Source of the DNA: Zobellia nedashkovskayae
Lineage (GTDB): Bacteria; Bacteroidota; Bacteroidia; Flavobacteriales; Flavobacteriaceae
DNA length: 64,000 bases
Direction of reading: 5' to 3'
Assembly: GCF_015330125.1 (NCBI RefSeq)
Contig: NZ_JADDXR010000002.1
Location: forward strand, 2,616,685 to 2,680,684
Numbering within the stretch: position 1 is the first letter of the stretch; every line of letters starts with the position of its first letter. This document shows, piece after piece, positions 1 through 6,805 of this stretch. A program made the translations under genes and the position numbers. Below the pieces are notes generated by a model that saw only the letters and a program-made list of their open reading frames with translations, was not told the origin of the DNA and did not search any database.

Positions 1-50
1 TTGCAAAAATTGTTATAGATAAAAAAGAATATAGAATGCCAAAAGAGTAG
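1..50 (+). CDS. C-terminal end of an unidentified protein (partial)
   Basis: The frame starting at position 3 reads AKIVIDKKEYRMPKE and stops at 48-50, which looks like the end of a gene that begins before the window. It is too short to identify. A second frame (19-123, ending GIFKNK) is also open and contains plausible residues, so the choice of frame is uncertain. No terminator is visible between this end and the rpsU promoter. Confidence 0.3.
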   Translation, partial: AKIVIDKKEYRMPKE

Positions 51-145
51 TGGATATATAGACCGAGGAGTTGTTCATGTTTTTTTGGATACGCCGTTTT
101 CTGGTATATTTAAAAATAAGTAGTGCTCAATTGTAAATTAGTTTA

Positions 146-153
146 TATATTTG
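146..153 (+). promoter_or_regulatory. Candidate -7 element of the rpsU promoter
   Basis: TATATTTG matches the Bacteroidota -7 consensus TAnnTTTG exactly. A transcript starting a few bases downstream would have a leader of roughly 30 nt carrying the rpsU Shine-Dalgarno sequence. I see no well-spaced TTTG -33 element, so this rests on the -7 box and its position only. Confidence 0.45.
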
Positions 154-171
154 CCGCCTTAATCATAAAGA

Positions 172-179
172 AAGGAGGT
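172..179 (+). promoter_or_regulatory. Strong Shine-Dalgarno of rpsU
   Basis: AAGGAGGT lies 8 nt before the rpsU ATG and is complementary to the 16S anti-SD over its full length. The neighbouring genes (tuf, rplK, rplJ, rplL, rpoB, rpoC) have A-rich leaders with no such motif. In Flavobacterium johnsoniae the anti-SD is normally occluded by bS21, bS18 and bS6, and rpsU is one of the few genes with a real SD. That fits autoregulation by bS21 abundance (established work on F. johnsoniae; applying it here is inference). Confidence 0.8.
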
Positions 180-187
180 TGTAGCCA

Positions 188-382
188 ATGTTAATTATAC
201 CAATAAAAGAAGGAGAAAACATCGATCGCGCTTTGAAACGTTTCAAGCGTAAATTTGATAAAACGGGTACGATGCGCAGATTGCGTAAGCGTCAACAATT
301 CACAAAACCTTCAGTTCAGCGCAGAGCGCAGATACAGAAAGCAGAATACATTCAAGGTTTAAGAGATAAAGAAGAAATCTGA
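188..382 (+). CDS. rpsU: 30S ribosomal protein S21 (bS21)
   Basis: This is a 64-aa basic protein beginning MLIIPIKEGENIDRALKRFK, the typical bS21 N-terminus, with an Arg/Lys-rich centre (around residues 16-45) that binds 16S rRNA near the platform. Length is normal for Bacteroidota. In this phylum bS21 helps bury the 3' end of 16S rRNA, making initiation largely independent of Shine-Dalgarno pairing. The start is fixed by the strong SD 8 nt upstream. The gene is flanked by its own promoter-like element and an intrinsic terminator, so it is probably monocistronic. Under the autoregulation model, ribosomes lacking bS21 would preferentially translate this mRNA. Confidence 0.96.
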   Translation: MLIIPIKEGENIDRALKRFKRKFDKTGTMRRLRKRQQFTKPSVQRRAQIQKAEYIQGLRDKEEI

Positions 383-410
383 TAAATCTTGTGTAGTGTA
401 CAAATAGATA

Positions 411-438
411 AATCCCATCATATGATGGGATTTTTTTT
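411..438 (+). terminator. Intrinsic terminator of rpsU
   Basis: A perfect 22-nt palindrome at 411-432 (10-bp arms AATCCCATCA / TGATGGGATT) runs directly into a T-tract ending at 438. It lies 28 nt after the rpsU stop codon. Confidence 0.85.
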
Positions 439-532
439 GTTTAAAATATTTTTCTCCATGTAATTACAATGTCTATTTCCTCTTAGCGTTGTTAAATCTG
501 CCCTTTGTTGTCAACTTTACTAACTTCGTAGT

Positions 533-1423
533 ATGTCTTTGGAACCCTTTATATCATATCTAGCTTTAGAGAAGAACTATTCCGTTCATACGGTAACAGC
601 GTATAAAAGAGATTTGGAGGCTTTTGTTGATTTCTGTGACCATAATTACGATGATAAAAATATTGATGCTGTAGCGTATGGGATTGTAAGGAGTTGGATT
701 GTAAGTTTGGTGGATTCTGGCGTTTCTAATAGATCTGTAAACAGGAAGATGGCATCTCTAAAAGCGTACTATAAATTTCTTCAAAATATAGGAGCTATAG
801 AGGTAAATCCGTTAGCTAAGCATAAGGCTCTTAAAACCGCAAAGAAAATTGAAGTTCCTTTTTCGGAAATTGAAATGCAAAAGGTGCTTTCTCAAATTGA
901 GTTTGCAGAAGATTTTGAGGGAGTTAGGGATCGCCTCATTATTGAGTTGTTGTATACGACGGGCATGCGTAGGGCAGAGCTAATTAATTTGAAAATGATA
1001 GATATTGATGTTTCGCAACAACTTTTAAAGGTTTTGGGAAAAAGAAACAAAGAGCGTATTCTACCAGTGTTGCCTTCTGTCGTAATACTTTTAGAGGTGT
1101 ATTTGAAGGAAAGGAAAGCACTTGAAGAAATAACCGATGAAGCATTTGTTTTTTTGTTGAAGTCGGGTAATAAACTATATGAAAACCTTGTTTATCGATT
1201 AATAAATAAGTATTTTAGTAAGGTGTCGTCTAAGGTAAAGAAGAGTCCTCATATTCTTAGGCATACTTTTGCGACCCATCTGCTGAATAAAGGGGCGGAT
1301 ATGAATTCTGTAAAAGAGTTGTTGGGTCATGCAAGTTTAGCGTCTACACAGGTATATACTCACAATAGTATTGCCGAGCTAAAAAAGGTGCACGCCAAGG
1401 CTCACCCTAGGGGTAAGAAGTAA
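533..1423 (+). CDS. xerC: XerC/XerD-family tyrosine recombinase
   Basis: The protein has 296 aa, the usual length for XerC/XerD. The N-terminal SAM-like core-binding domain spans about residues 1-90 and the catalytic domain about 108-290. The full active-site set is visible: Arg146 (TTGMRRAEL), Lys170 (GKRNKER), His240 and Arg243 (HILRHTFATHLL), His266 (LLGHASLASTQ) and the nucleophile Tyr275 (VYTH). The likely role is resolution of chromosome dimers at dif, with catalysis at the cell division site. The position between rpsU and hpf, with no attachment repeats or phage genes nearby, argues for the housekeeping enzyme and not an element integrase. Whether it is the XerC-like or XerD-like partner cannot be decided from sequence alone. 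Confidence 0.88.
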   Translation: MSLEPFISYLALEKNYSVHTVTAYKRDLEAFVDFCDHNYDDKNIDAVAYGIVRSWIVSLVDSGVSNRSVNRKMASLKAYYKFLQNIGAIEVNPLAKHKALKTAKKIEVPFSEIEMQKVLSQIEFAEDFEGVRDRLIIELLYTTGMRRAELINLKMIDIDVSQQLLKVLGKRNKERILPVLPSVVILLEVYLKERKALEEITDEAFVFLLKSGNKLYENLVYRLINKYFSKVSSKVKKSPHILRHTFATHLLNKGADMNSVKELLGHASLASTQVYTHNSIAELKKVHAKAHPRGKK

Positions 1424-1463
1424 TTGGGTGATTTTACATTGTTTAACATAAAAACTATAACCT

Positions 1464-1766
1464 ATGAAAGTAAATGCGCAATCAGTTAATTTTAATGCGG
1501 ATCAAACGCTTATCGACTTTTTACAGACCAGACTTGATAAGCTTGAAACCTTCTACGATAAGGTAATTAGTGCAGATGTTTATATGAAGGTGGAGAACAC
1601 CAGTTCAAAGGAAAATAAGATAGTAGAAATTAAATTGAATATACCTGGCGATAAATTCATGATAAAAAAGCAATGTAAGAAATTTGAGGAGGCAGTGGAC
1701 TCTGCTTGTAACTCCTTGGAAAGGAAGCTAATAAAACATAAAGAAAAATCTCGTGTACAAGCTTGA
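1464..1766 (+). CDS. hpf: Ribosome hibernation-promoting factor, short HPF/YfiA family
   Basis: This 100-aa protein has the HPF/RaiA beta-alpha-beta-beta-beta-alpha pattern. It starts MKVNAQSVNFNADQTLIDFL and ends in a basic helix (CNSLERKLIKHKEKSR). It binds the 30S decoding region and inactivates or dimerises ribosomes in stationary phase. It lacks the extra C-terminal domain of long HPF, so it would belong to the short class. It follows the recombinase gene by 40 nt and probably shares its transcript. A hairpin with a T-tract about 50 nt downstream (1818-1844) can end that transcript. Confidence 0.9.
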   Translation: MKVNAQSVNFNADQTLIDFLQTRLDKLETFYDKVISADVYMKVENTSSKENKIVEIKLNIPGDKFMIKKQCKKFEEAVDSACNSLERKLIKHKEKSRVQA

Positions 1767-1787
1767 TAAATTTTTTTCATTTTTTGT

Positions 1788-1816
1788 TTTGAATAAACAA
1801 AAAAACGTATACATTT
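1788..1816 (+). promoter_or_regulatory. Promoter of the tRNA cluster
   Basis: TTTG at 1788-1791 is followed after 17 nt by TACATTTG (1809-1816), an exact match to TAnnTTTG. It lies 52 nt before tRNA-Thr(TGT), the first gene of a four-tRNA cluster leading into tuf. Confidence 0.65.
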
Positions 1817-1817
1817 G

Positions 1818-1844
1818 CAGTCCGTTAGAAATAGCGGACTTTTT
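1818..1844 (+). terminator. Hairpin with T-tract: hpf terminator or tRNA leader hairpin
   Basis: Nine-bp arms AGTCCGTTA / TAGCGGACT (one G-U pair) enclose a GAAA tetraloop and are followed by six Ts. The hairpin starts 2 nt after the -7 box at 1809-1816, so it falls at the very 5' end of any transcript from that promoter. It is well placed to terminate readthrough from hpf. Confidence 0.6.
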
Positions 1845-1867
1845 TATGCCGGAAACAGCGTAGAAAG

Positions 1868-1941
1868 GCCGATGTAGCTCAGCTGGCTAGAGCAGCTGAT
1901 TTGTAATCAGCAGGTCGTGGGTTCGAGTCCCTCCATCGGCT
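1868..1941 (+). tRNA. tRNA-Thr (anticodon TGT)
   Basis: This 74-nt cloverleaf has acceptor arms GCCGATG / CATCGGC, D-stem GCTC/GAGC, an anticodon loop TTTGTAA with TGT at the decoding position, and T-loop GTTCGAGTC. CCA is not encoded. It is the first gene of the cluster. Confidence 0.95.
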
Positions 1942-1968
1942 CTTAAGTTCTTTAAAAAAAATTGGTTT

Positions 1969-2050
<82 letters not shown>

Positions 2051-2106
2051 CTTTTTTTTAGCGGCCCAAATTTATTGGGTTTTGAAATATTGGATTATTA
2101 AAATTT

Positions 2107-2179
2107 GCGGGAGTAGCTCAGTTGGTAGAGCGTCAGCCTTCCAAGCTGAATGTCGCCGGTTCGAACCCGGTCTCCCGCT
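2107..2179 (+). tRNA. tRNA-Gly (anticodon TCC)
   Basis: This 73-nt cloverleaf has acceptor arms GCGGGAG / CTCCCGC, anticodon loop CTTCCAA (TCC) and T-arm GGTTCGAACCC. CCA is not encoded. Confidence 0.95.
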
Positions 2180-2248
2180 CTAATAAGCCAAGGTAATGTT
2201 TGTAGTCTTTAATCTACTGGCATTAGTCTTGAACCTTGAACCTAATAA

Positions 2249-2320
2249 GCCGACGTAGCTCAGGGGTAGAGCGTTTCCTTGGTAAGGAAGAGGTCACGGG
2301 TTCAATTCCCGTCGTTGGCT
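2249..2320 (+). tRNA. tRNA-Thr (anticodon GGT)
   Basis: This 72-nt cloverleaf has acceptor arms GCCGACG / CGTTGGC (one G-U pair) and anticodon loop TTGGTAA (GGT). It is the last tRNA before tuf, 55 nt upstream of the tuf ATG, so it is probably processed from the tuf transcript. Confidence 0.95.
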
Positions 2321-2375
2321 CAACAAAGGCATTATTTGTACACTAATATATAACTAAGATTAAAATTCATTAAAA

Positions 2376-3563
2376 ATGGCAAAGGAAACTTTTGATCGTT
2401 CCAAACCGCACTTAAATATAGGTACTATTGGACACGTGGATCACGGTAAAACTACATTAACTGCTGCTATTACTACGGTTTTGGCAAACGCAGGTCTTTC
2501 TGAATTGAGAAGTTTCGAGTCTATCGATAACGCTCCTGAAGAAAAAGAAAGAGGTATTACTATTAACACTTCACACGTAGAGTATTCTACAGCTAATCGT
2601 CATTACGCTCACGTTGACTGTCCTGGTCACGCGGATTACGTAAAGAACATGGTTACTGGTGCTGCTCAGATGGATGGTGCTATTTTAGTTGTTGCAGCTA
2701 CAGATGGTCCAATGCCACAAACTCGTGAGCACATCCTTTTAGGACGTCAGGTTGGTATTCCTAGAATTGTTGTATTCATGAACAAAGTGGATATGGTTGA
2801 TGATGAGGAATTAATCGAACTAGTTGAAATGGAAGTAAGAGAATTGCTTTCTTTCTACGAGTACGATGGTGATAATGGTCCTGTAATTGCTGGTTCTGCA
2901 TTAGGTGCATTGAACGGTGAGCAAAAATGGGTTGACACGGTAATGGAATTGATGGAGGCTGTTGATAACTGGATCGAACTTCCAAAGAGAGATGTTGAAA
3001 AAGATTTCTTGATGCCTGTTGAAGATGTATTTACAATTACTGGACGTGGTACTGTTGCAACTGGTCGTATTGAGACTGGTGTTGCTAATACAGGTGATCC
3101 TGTTGAGATTATCGGTATGGGAGCTGAGAAATTGACTTCTACTGTTACTGGTGTTGAGATGTTCCGTAAGATTTTGGATAGAGGTGAAGCTGGTGATAAC
3201 GTAGGTATCTTGTTAAGAGGTATTGAAAAAGCACAGATTAGTAGAGGTATGGTTATTTGTAAGCCAGGTTCTGTTAAGCCTCACGCTAAATTCGAAGCTG
3301 AAGTTTATGTTTTGAAAAAAGAAGAAGGTGGTCGTCACACGCCATTCCATAATAACTATCGTCCACAGTTTTATGTAAGAACTACGGATGTAACTGGTAA
3401 CATTGCACTTCCTGCAGGAGTTGAGATGGTAATGCCTGGTGATAACCTTACTATTACAGTTGAGTTGATTCAACCAATTGCTTTAAGTTTAGGTCTACGT
3501 TTCGCTATCCGTGAAGGTGGTAGAACAGTTGGTGCCGGTCAGGTTACTAAGATTATAGATTAA
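2376..3563 (+). CDS. tuf: Translation elongation factor Tu
   Basis: The protein has 395 aa, normal for EF-Tu. It delivers aminoacyl-tRNA to the ribosome as a GTP complex. The G motifs are intact: G1 GHVDHGKTT (residues 19-27), the GITI switch I motif, G3 DCPGHADY and G4 NKVD. Domains II and III follow ([11 protein letters not shown], and [11 protein letters not shown] at the end). It lies in the conserved tRNA-tuf-trnW-secE-nusG-rplKAJL-rpoBC order, here with only one tuf. The start is ATG with an A-rich leader and no SD. A hairpin without a T-tract follows at 3589-3618. Confidence 0.98.
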   Translation: MAKETFDRSKPHLNIGTIGHVDHGKTTLTAAITTVLANAGLSELRSFESIDNAPEEKERGITINTSHVEYSTANRHYAHVDCPGHADYVKNMVTGAAQMDGAILVVAATDGPMPQTREHILLGRQVGIPRIVVFMNKVDMVDDEELIELVEMEVRELLSFYEYDGDNGPVIAGSALGALNGEQKWVDTVMELMEAVDNWIELPKRDVEKDFLMPVEDVFTITGRGTVATGRIETGVANTGDPVEIIGMGAEKLTSTVTGVEMFRKILDRGEAGDNVGILLRGIEKAQISRGMVICKPGSVKPHAKFEAEVYVLKKEEGGRHTPFHNNYRPQFYVRTTDVTGNIALPAGVEMVMPGDNLTITVELIQPIALSLGLRFAIREGGRTVGAGQVTKIID

Positions 3564-3588
3564 TTTATTATATAGGAATAATGTAATT

Positions 3589-3618
3589 AAGGGTGTTCTG
3601 CTTTTGTAGGACACCTTT
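3589..3618 (+). other. tuf-trnW intergenic hairpin
   Basis: Eleven-bp arms (AAGGGTGTTCT / AGGACACCTTT, two G-U pairs) enclose an 8-nt loop. Only three Ts and then AAATG follow, so it is at best a weak terminator. It may be a processing signal or 3'-end stabiliser between tuf and tRNA-Trp. Confidence 0.4.
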
Positions 3619-3632
3619 AAATGCAATTATAA

Positions 3633-3705
3633 ACGGGTGTAGCTCAGTTGGTAGAGCACTGGTCTCCAAAACCAGGTGTCGGGAGTTCGAGTCTCTCCTC
3701 CCGTG
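3633..3705 (+). tRNA. tRNA-Trp (anticodon CCA)
   Basis: This 73-nt cloverleaf has anticodon loop CTCCAAA (CCA), D-stem GCTC/GAGC, T-loop TTCGAGT and discriminator G as required for Trp. As drawn, the acceptor stem (ACGGGTG / CTCCCGT) has a T-T mismatch at pair 6-67. The position between tuf and secE is the classical bacterial one. Confidence 0.94.
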
Positions 3706-3726
3706 CGAATTTAAGTAAGAATCATT

Positions 3727-3915
3727 ATGTTAACGTATATAAAAGAATCTATAGAAGAGCTTCGTAACAATGTTACTTTGCCTCCAAGAGCCGAATCATC
3801 TAACCTTATGGTAGTGGTTGCGGTATTTTCTATTTTGTTCGCTTTGGCGACTTGGGGTGTGGATAGTACATTCAGCAAATTGGTTCGTTTGTATTTCGAT
3901 AACATCTTAAACTAG
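3727..3915 (+). CDS. secE: Preprotein translocase subunit SecE
   Basis: This 62-aa protein has the short single-span SecE form. An amphipathic N-terminal helix (YIKESIEELRNNVTLPPRAES) is followed by one transmembrane helix at about residues 29-50. It clamps SecY in the SecYEG channel of the inner membrane. It begins 21 nt after tRNA-Trp and ends 9 nt before nusG, the universal secE-nusG pairing. Confidence 0.95.
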   Translation: MLTYIKESIEELRNNVTLPPRAESSNLMVVVAVFSILFALATWGVDSTFSKLVRLYFDNILN

Positions 3916-3924
3916 TCGGTTGCT

Positions 3925-4476
3925 ATGTCAGAAGTATTGGAAAAGAAATGGTATGTAGTGAGAGCTGTCAGTGGCCAAGAGAATAAAATCAAAGGCTATA
4001 TTGAGAGTGAAGTAGAGCGCCATGGTTTTTCTGACTATTTGGAGGATATCCTTGTTCCTACTGAAAAGGTGATTCAGATTCGTAACGGAAAAAAGGTTAA
4101 TAAAGAAAGAGTTTATTTTCCTGGTTATATAATGATAAAAGCTAACCTTGGTGGTGAAATGATTCACATTGTACGTTCAATTACGAACGTAATCGGTTTC
4201 TTAGGGGAGACAAAAGGAGGTGATCCTGTTCCATTGAGAAAAGCCGAAGTGAACAGAATGCTAGGTAAGGTAGATGAATTGGCTGTTAATACGGATACGG
4301 TAGCTATACCTTTCACTCATGGTGAAACGGTTAAGGTTATTGATGGTCCGTTTAATGGATTTAATGGTACTGTTGAGAAAATCAACGAAGAGAAGCGTAA
4401 GCTAGAGGTTATGGTTAAGATTTTCGGAAGAAAAACACCATTGGAACTCAGTTATATGCAAGTAGAGAAAGTATAA
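3925..4476 (+). CDS. nusG: Transcription termination/antitermination factor NusG
   Basis: The protein has 183 aa. The NGN domain spans about residues 8-115 (KWYVVRAVSGQENKIKGYIE, then VYFPGYIMIKA), and the KOW domain is at about 130-183 (GETVKVIDGPFNGFNGTVE). It binds the RNA polymerase clamp, suppresses pausing, and links polymerase to Rho or the ribosome. Its place directly after secE and before the L11 operon is diagnostic. Confidence 0.97.
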   Translation: MSEVLEKKWYVVRAVSGQENKIKGYIESEVERHGFSDYLEDILVPTEKVIQIRNGKKVNKERVYFPGYIMIKANLGGEMIHIVRSITNVIGFLGETKGGDPVPLRKAEVNRMLGKVDELAVNTDTVAIPFTHGETVKVIDGPFNGFNGTVEKINEEKRKLEVMVKIFGRKTPLELSYMQVEKV

Positions 4477-4543
4477 GTTAAGTGTTACATATTTAAAGTT
4501 GTGTTGCTTCCAAAATAATACAGCTGAAATTTAATTTTAAACA

Positions 4544-4981
4544 ATGGCAAAAGAAATAGGTAAAGTAGTTAAACTACAAGTTAGGGGAGGTGCAGCGAAT
4601 CCGTCGCCACCGGTTGGACCCGCCTTAGGTGCTGCCGGTGTTAACATCATGGAGTTCTGTAAGCAGTTTAATGCTCGTACGCAGGACAAACAGGGTAAAG
4701 TATTACCTGTTGTTATCACCGTATATAAGGATAAGTCTTTTGACTTCCTTGTAAAAACACCACCGGCGGCAATTCAGCTATTGGAAGCGGCTAAGATTAA
4801 AAAAGGATCAGGCGAACCTAATCGTGTAAAATCTGGTAATGTTACTTGGGATCAAGTTAAAACAATTGCCGAGGACAAAATGGTAGACCTTAATGCGTTT
4901 ACGGTAGAATCTGCAATGAGCATGATAGCCGGTACAGCAAGGTCTATGGGTCTAAAAGTTGCAGGTAAGCGACCTTTCTAA
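4544..4981 (+). CDS. rplK: 50S ribosomal protein L11 (uL11)
   Basis: This 145-aa protein has the L11 signature: [21 protein letters not shown] near the start, the flexible NTD, and the rRNA-binding CTD ending [11 protein letters not shown]. It forms the GTPase-associated centre with 23S rRNA and L10/L12. It starts 67 nt after nusG and is followed by rplA after 20 nt. I could not identify a convincing L1-binding operator in the short leader. Confidence 0.98.
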   Translation: MAKEIGKVVKLQVRGGAANPSPPVGPALGAAGVNIMEFCKQFNARTQDKQGKVLPVVITVYKDKSFDFLVKTPPAAIQLLEAAKIKKGSGEPNRVKSGNVTWDQVKTIAEDKMVDLNAFTVESAMSMIAGTARSMGLKVAGKRPF

Positions 4982-5001
4982 AATCTTAAAAGCAATTTGA
5001 A

Positions 5002-5691
5002 ATGGCAAAATTAACTAAGAAACAAAAAGACGCCCACGCTAAGATAGATAAAGACAAACTTTATTCTGTAGCTGAAGGTGCTGCTTTGGTAAAAGAGATT
5101 ACCAATACAAAATTTGATGCATCTGTAGATTTGGCAGTGCGTTTGGGTGTAGATCCAAGAAAAGCAAACCAAATGATTCGTGGGGTGGTTACTCTTCCTC
5201 ATGGTACTGGTAAAGATGTTAAGGTTTTGGCCTTGGTAACACCAGACAAGGAAGCAGAGGCTACGGAAGCCGGTGCTGACTTTGTTGGGTTGGATGAGTA
5301 TTTGGAAAAAATAAAAGGCGGTTGGACAGATGTTGATGTAATCATCACTATGCCAAGCGTAATGGGTAAACTAGGTCCTTTAGGACGAGTTTTAGGACCA
5401 AGAGGTCTTATGCCTAATCCAAAGACAGGAACAGTTACTATGGATGTCGCTAAAGCGATATCAGAAGTAAAGGCTGGTAAAATCGACTTTAAGGTAGATA
5501 AAACAGGTATCGTTCATGCTGCTGTAGGGAAAGCTTCTTTCTCTGCTGATAAATTGGAAGAAAATGCTAGAGAGTTATTAGACACTTTAGTTAAGATGAA
5601 ACCTGCTGCTGCTAAGGGTGTTTATATGAAAAGTATTTTCATGTCAAGTACCATGAGCCCAAGTGTTCAGTTAGATCCAAAGACAGTTTAA
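5002..5691 (+). CDS. rplA: 50S ribosomal protein L1 (uL1)
   Basis: This 229-aa protein has the L1 motifs [20 protein letters not shown] in domain I and [18 protein letters not shown] at the hinge, with typical length. It builds the L1 stalk that handles E-site tRNA, and in many bacteria represses its own operon by binding the rplKA leader. It is co-transcribed with rplK and rplJ, with gaps of 20 and 28 nt. Confidence 0.98.
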   Translation: MAKLTKKQKDAHAKIDKDKLYSVAEGAALVKEITNTKFDASVDLAVRLGVDPRKANQMIRGVVTLPHGTGKDVKVLALVTPDKEAEATEAGADFVGLDEYLEKIKGGWTDVDVIITMPSVMGKLGPLGRVLGPRGLMPNPKTGTVTMDVAKAISEVKAGKIDFKVDKTGIVHAAVGKASFSADKLEENARELLDTLVKMKPAAAKGVYMKSIFMSSTMSPSVQLDPKTV

Positions 5692-5719
5692 TCGAACTGG
5701 GTAGTTCAAAATTTACAGT

Positions 5720-6235
5720 ATGACAAGAGAAGAAAAAGCAAACGTAATACAGGATTTGACTTCACAGTTAGGCGATAATGCAACTATTTATTTAGCTGAT
5801 ATATCGGGCTTGAATGCAACGCAGACCTCAGATTTGAGAAGAGCTTGTTTTAAAGCAGATGTTAAACTGGCAGTAGTCAAAAATACATTGCTTGCAAAAG
5901 CAATGGAAGCTTCCGAAAGAGAATTCGGTGAACTTCCCGGAGTGCTTAAGGGCAATACTTCGTTGATGTTCTCAGAAGTGGGTAACGTTCCAGCAAAAAT
6001 TATCAAAGCTTTTAGAAAAAAGTCTGATAAGCCTTTGTTGAAAGGAGCCTTCGTAGAAGAAGCGGTATATATTGGTGATGAGAATTTGGATGCACTTGTA
6101 AGCATTAAGTCTAAAGAAGAAATGATCGGTGAGGTTATAGGATTGTTACAATCTCCAGCCAAAAACGTTATTTCTGGACTTAAATCTGGTGGTGGTAAAC
6201 TAGCAGGTATCCTTAAGACATTATCAGAAAGATAA
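5720..6235 (+). CDS. rplJ: 50S ribosomal protein L10 (uL10)
   Basis: This 171-aa protein begins MTREEKANVIQDLTSQLGDN, the conserved L10 start. An rRNA-binding N-terminal domain is followed by a C-terminal helix (PAKNVISGLKSGGGKLAGILKTL) that carries L7/L12 dimers. It anchors the ribosomal stalk. rplL follows after 52 nt. In E. coli the L10-(L12) complex represses rplJL translation; no comparable long leader is visible here. Confidence 0.97.
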   Translation: MTREEKANVIQDLTSQLGDNATIYLADISGLNATQTSDLRRACFKADVKLAVVKNTLLAKAMEASEREFGELPGVLKGNTSLMFSEVGNVPAKIIKAFRKKSDKPLLKGAFVEEAVYIGDENLDALVSIKSKEEMIGEVIGLLQSPAKNVISGLKSGGGKLAGILKTLSER

Positions 6236-6287
6236 GAACGCACTAGTAAACTAAGTATATTTTAAAAATTTATTAAACGATAGTAAA

Positions 6288-6662
6288 ATGGCAGATTTGA
6301 AAGATTTCGCAGAACAATTGGTTAACTTAACCGTAAAAGAGGTAAATGAGTTAGCTAATATATTAAAAGATGAATATGGTATAGAGCCTGCAGCTGCTGC
6401 AGTTGCTGTTGCCGCTGGTGGCGGAGACGCTGCTGAAGCTGCTGATGAGCAAACAGAATTTGACGTAATCTTAAAAGCAGCAGGTAGTTCTAAACTGGCT
6501 GTAGTTAAATTGGTTAAAGAATTGACTGGTCTTGGATTGAAAGATGCTAAAGATATCGTTGATAGCGCACCTAAAGCTGTAAAAGAAGGTGTTACTAAAG
6601 ACGAAGCTGAAGGAATCAAAAAATCTTTGGAAGAAGCAGGAGCGGAAGTTGAGCTTAAATAG
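6288..6662 (+). CDS. rplL: 50S ribosomal protein L7/L12 (bL12)
   Basis: This 124-aa protein has a helical dimerisation domain (residues 1-35), an Ala/Gly-rich hinge ([18 protein letters not shown]) and the CTD motif [23 protein letters not shown] that contacts translation factors. It recruits IF2, EF-Tu, EF-G and RF3. A strong hairpin follows at 6684-6730, before rpoB. Confidence 0.98.
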   Translation: MADLKDFAEQLVNLTVKEVNELANILKDEYGIEPAAAAVAVAAGGGDAAEAADEQTEFDVILKAAGSSKLAVVKLVKELTGLGLKDAKDIVDSAPKAVKEGVTKDEAEGIKKSLEEAGAEVELK

Positions 6663-6683
6663 TATCAGCAACCATAACAATTT

Positions 6684-6730
6684 GGTTTAGGTCTTTCCTC
6701 GCTCCGGCGGAGCTAGACCTAAGCCTTTTT
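6684..6730 (+). terminator. rplL-rpoB attenuator hairpin
   Basis: An 11-bp outer stem (GGTTTAGGTCT at 6684-6694 with AGACCTAAGCC at 6715-6725) encloses a 5-bp GC-rich inner stem (GCTCC / GGAGC at 6701-6713), followed by five Ts. It sits 22 nt after rplL and 76 nt before rpoB. That is where many bacteria carry a partial terminator that keeps RNA polymerase subunits below ribosomal protein levels. The partial readthrough is inference. Confidence 0.75.
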
Positions 6731-6805
6731 ATACAAGTAAGACCCACGTATATGATGAGATATACGACCCGAATTTAGTATTCACGTTCAAAATACTGTC
6801 CATAG

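Noticed and set aside
533..1423. Integrase of a mobile element inserted near the tRNA cluster
   Set aside because: Length and motifs fit XerC/XerD. It lies in a housekeeping context, and I found no duplicated tRNA 3' end or other attachment repeat, and no cargo genes.
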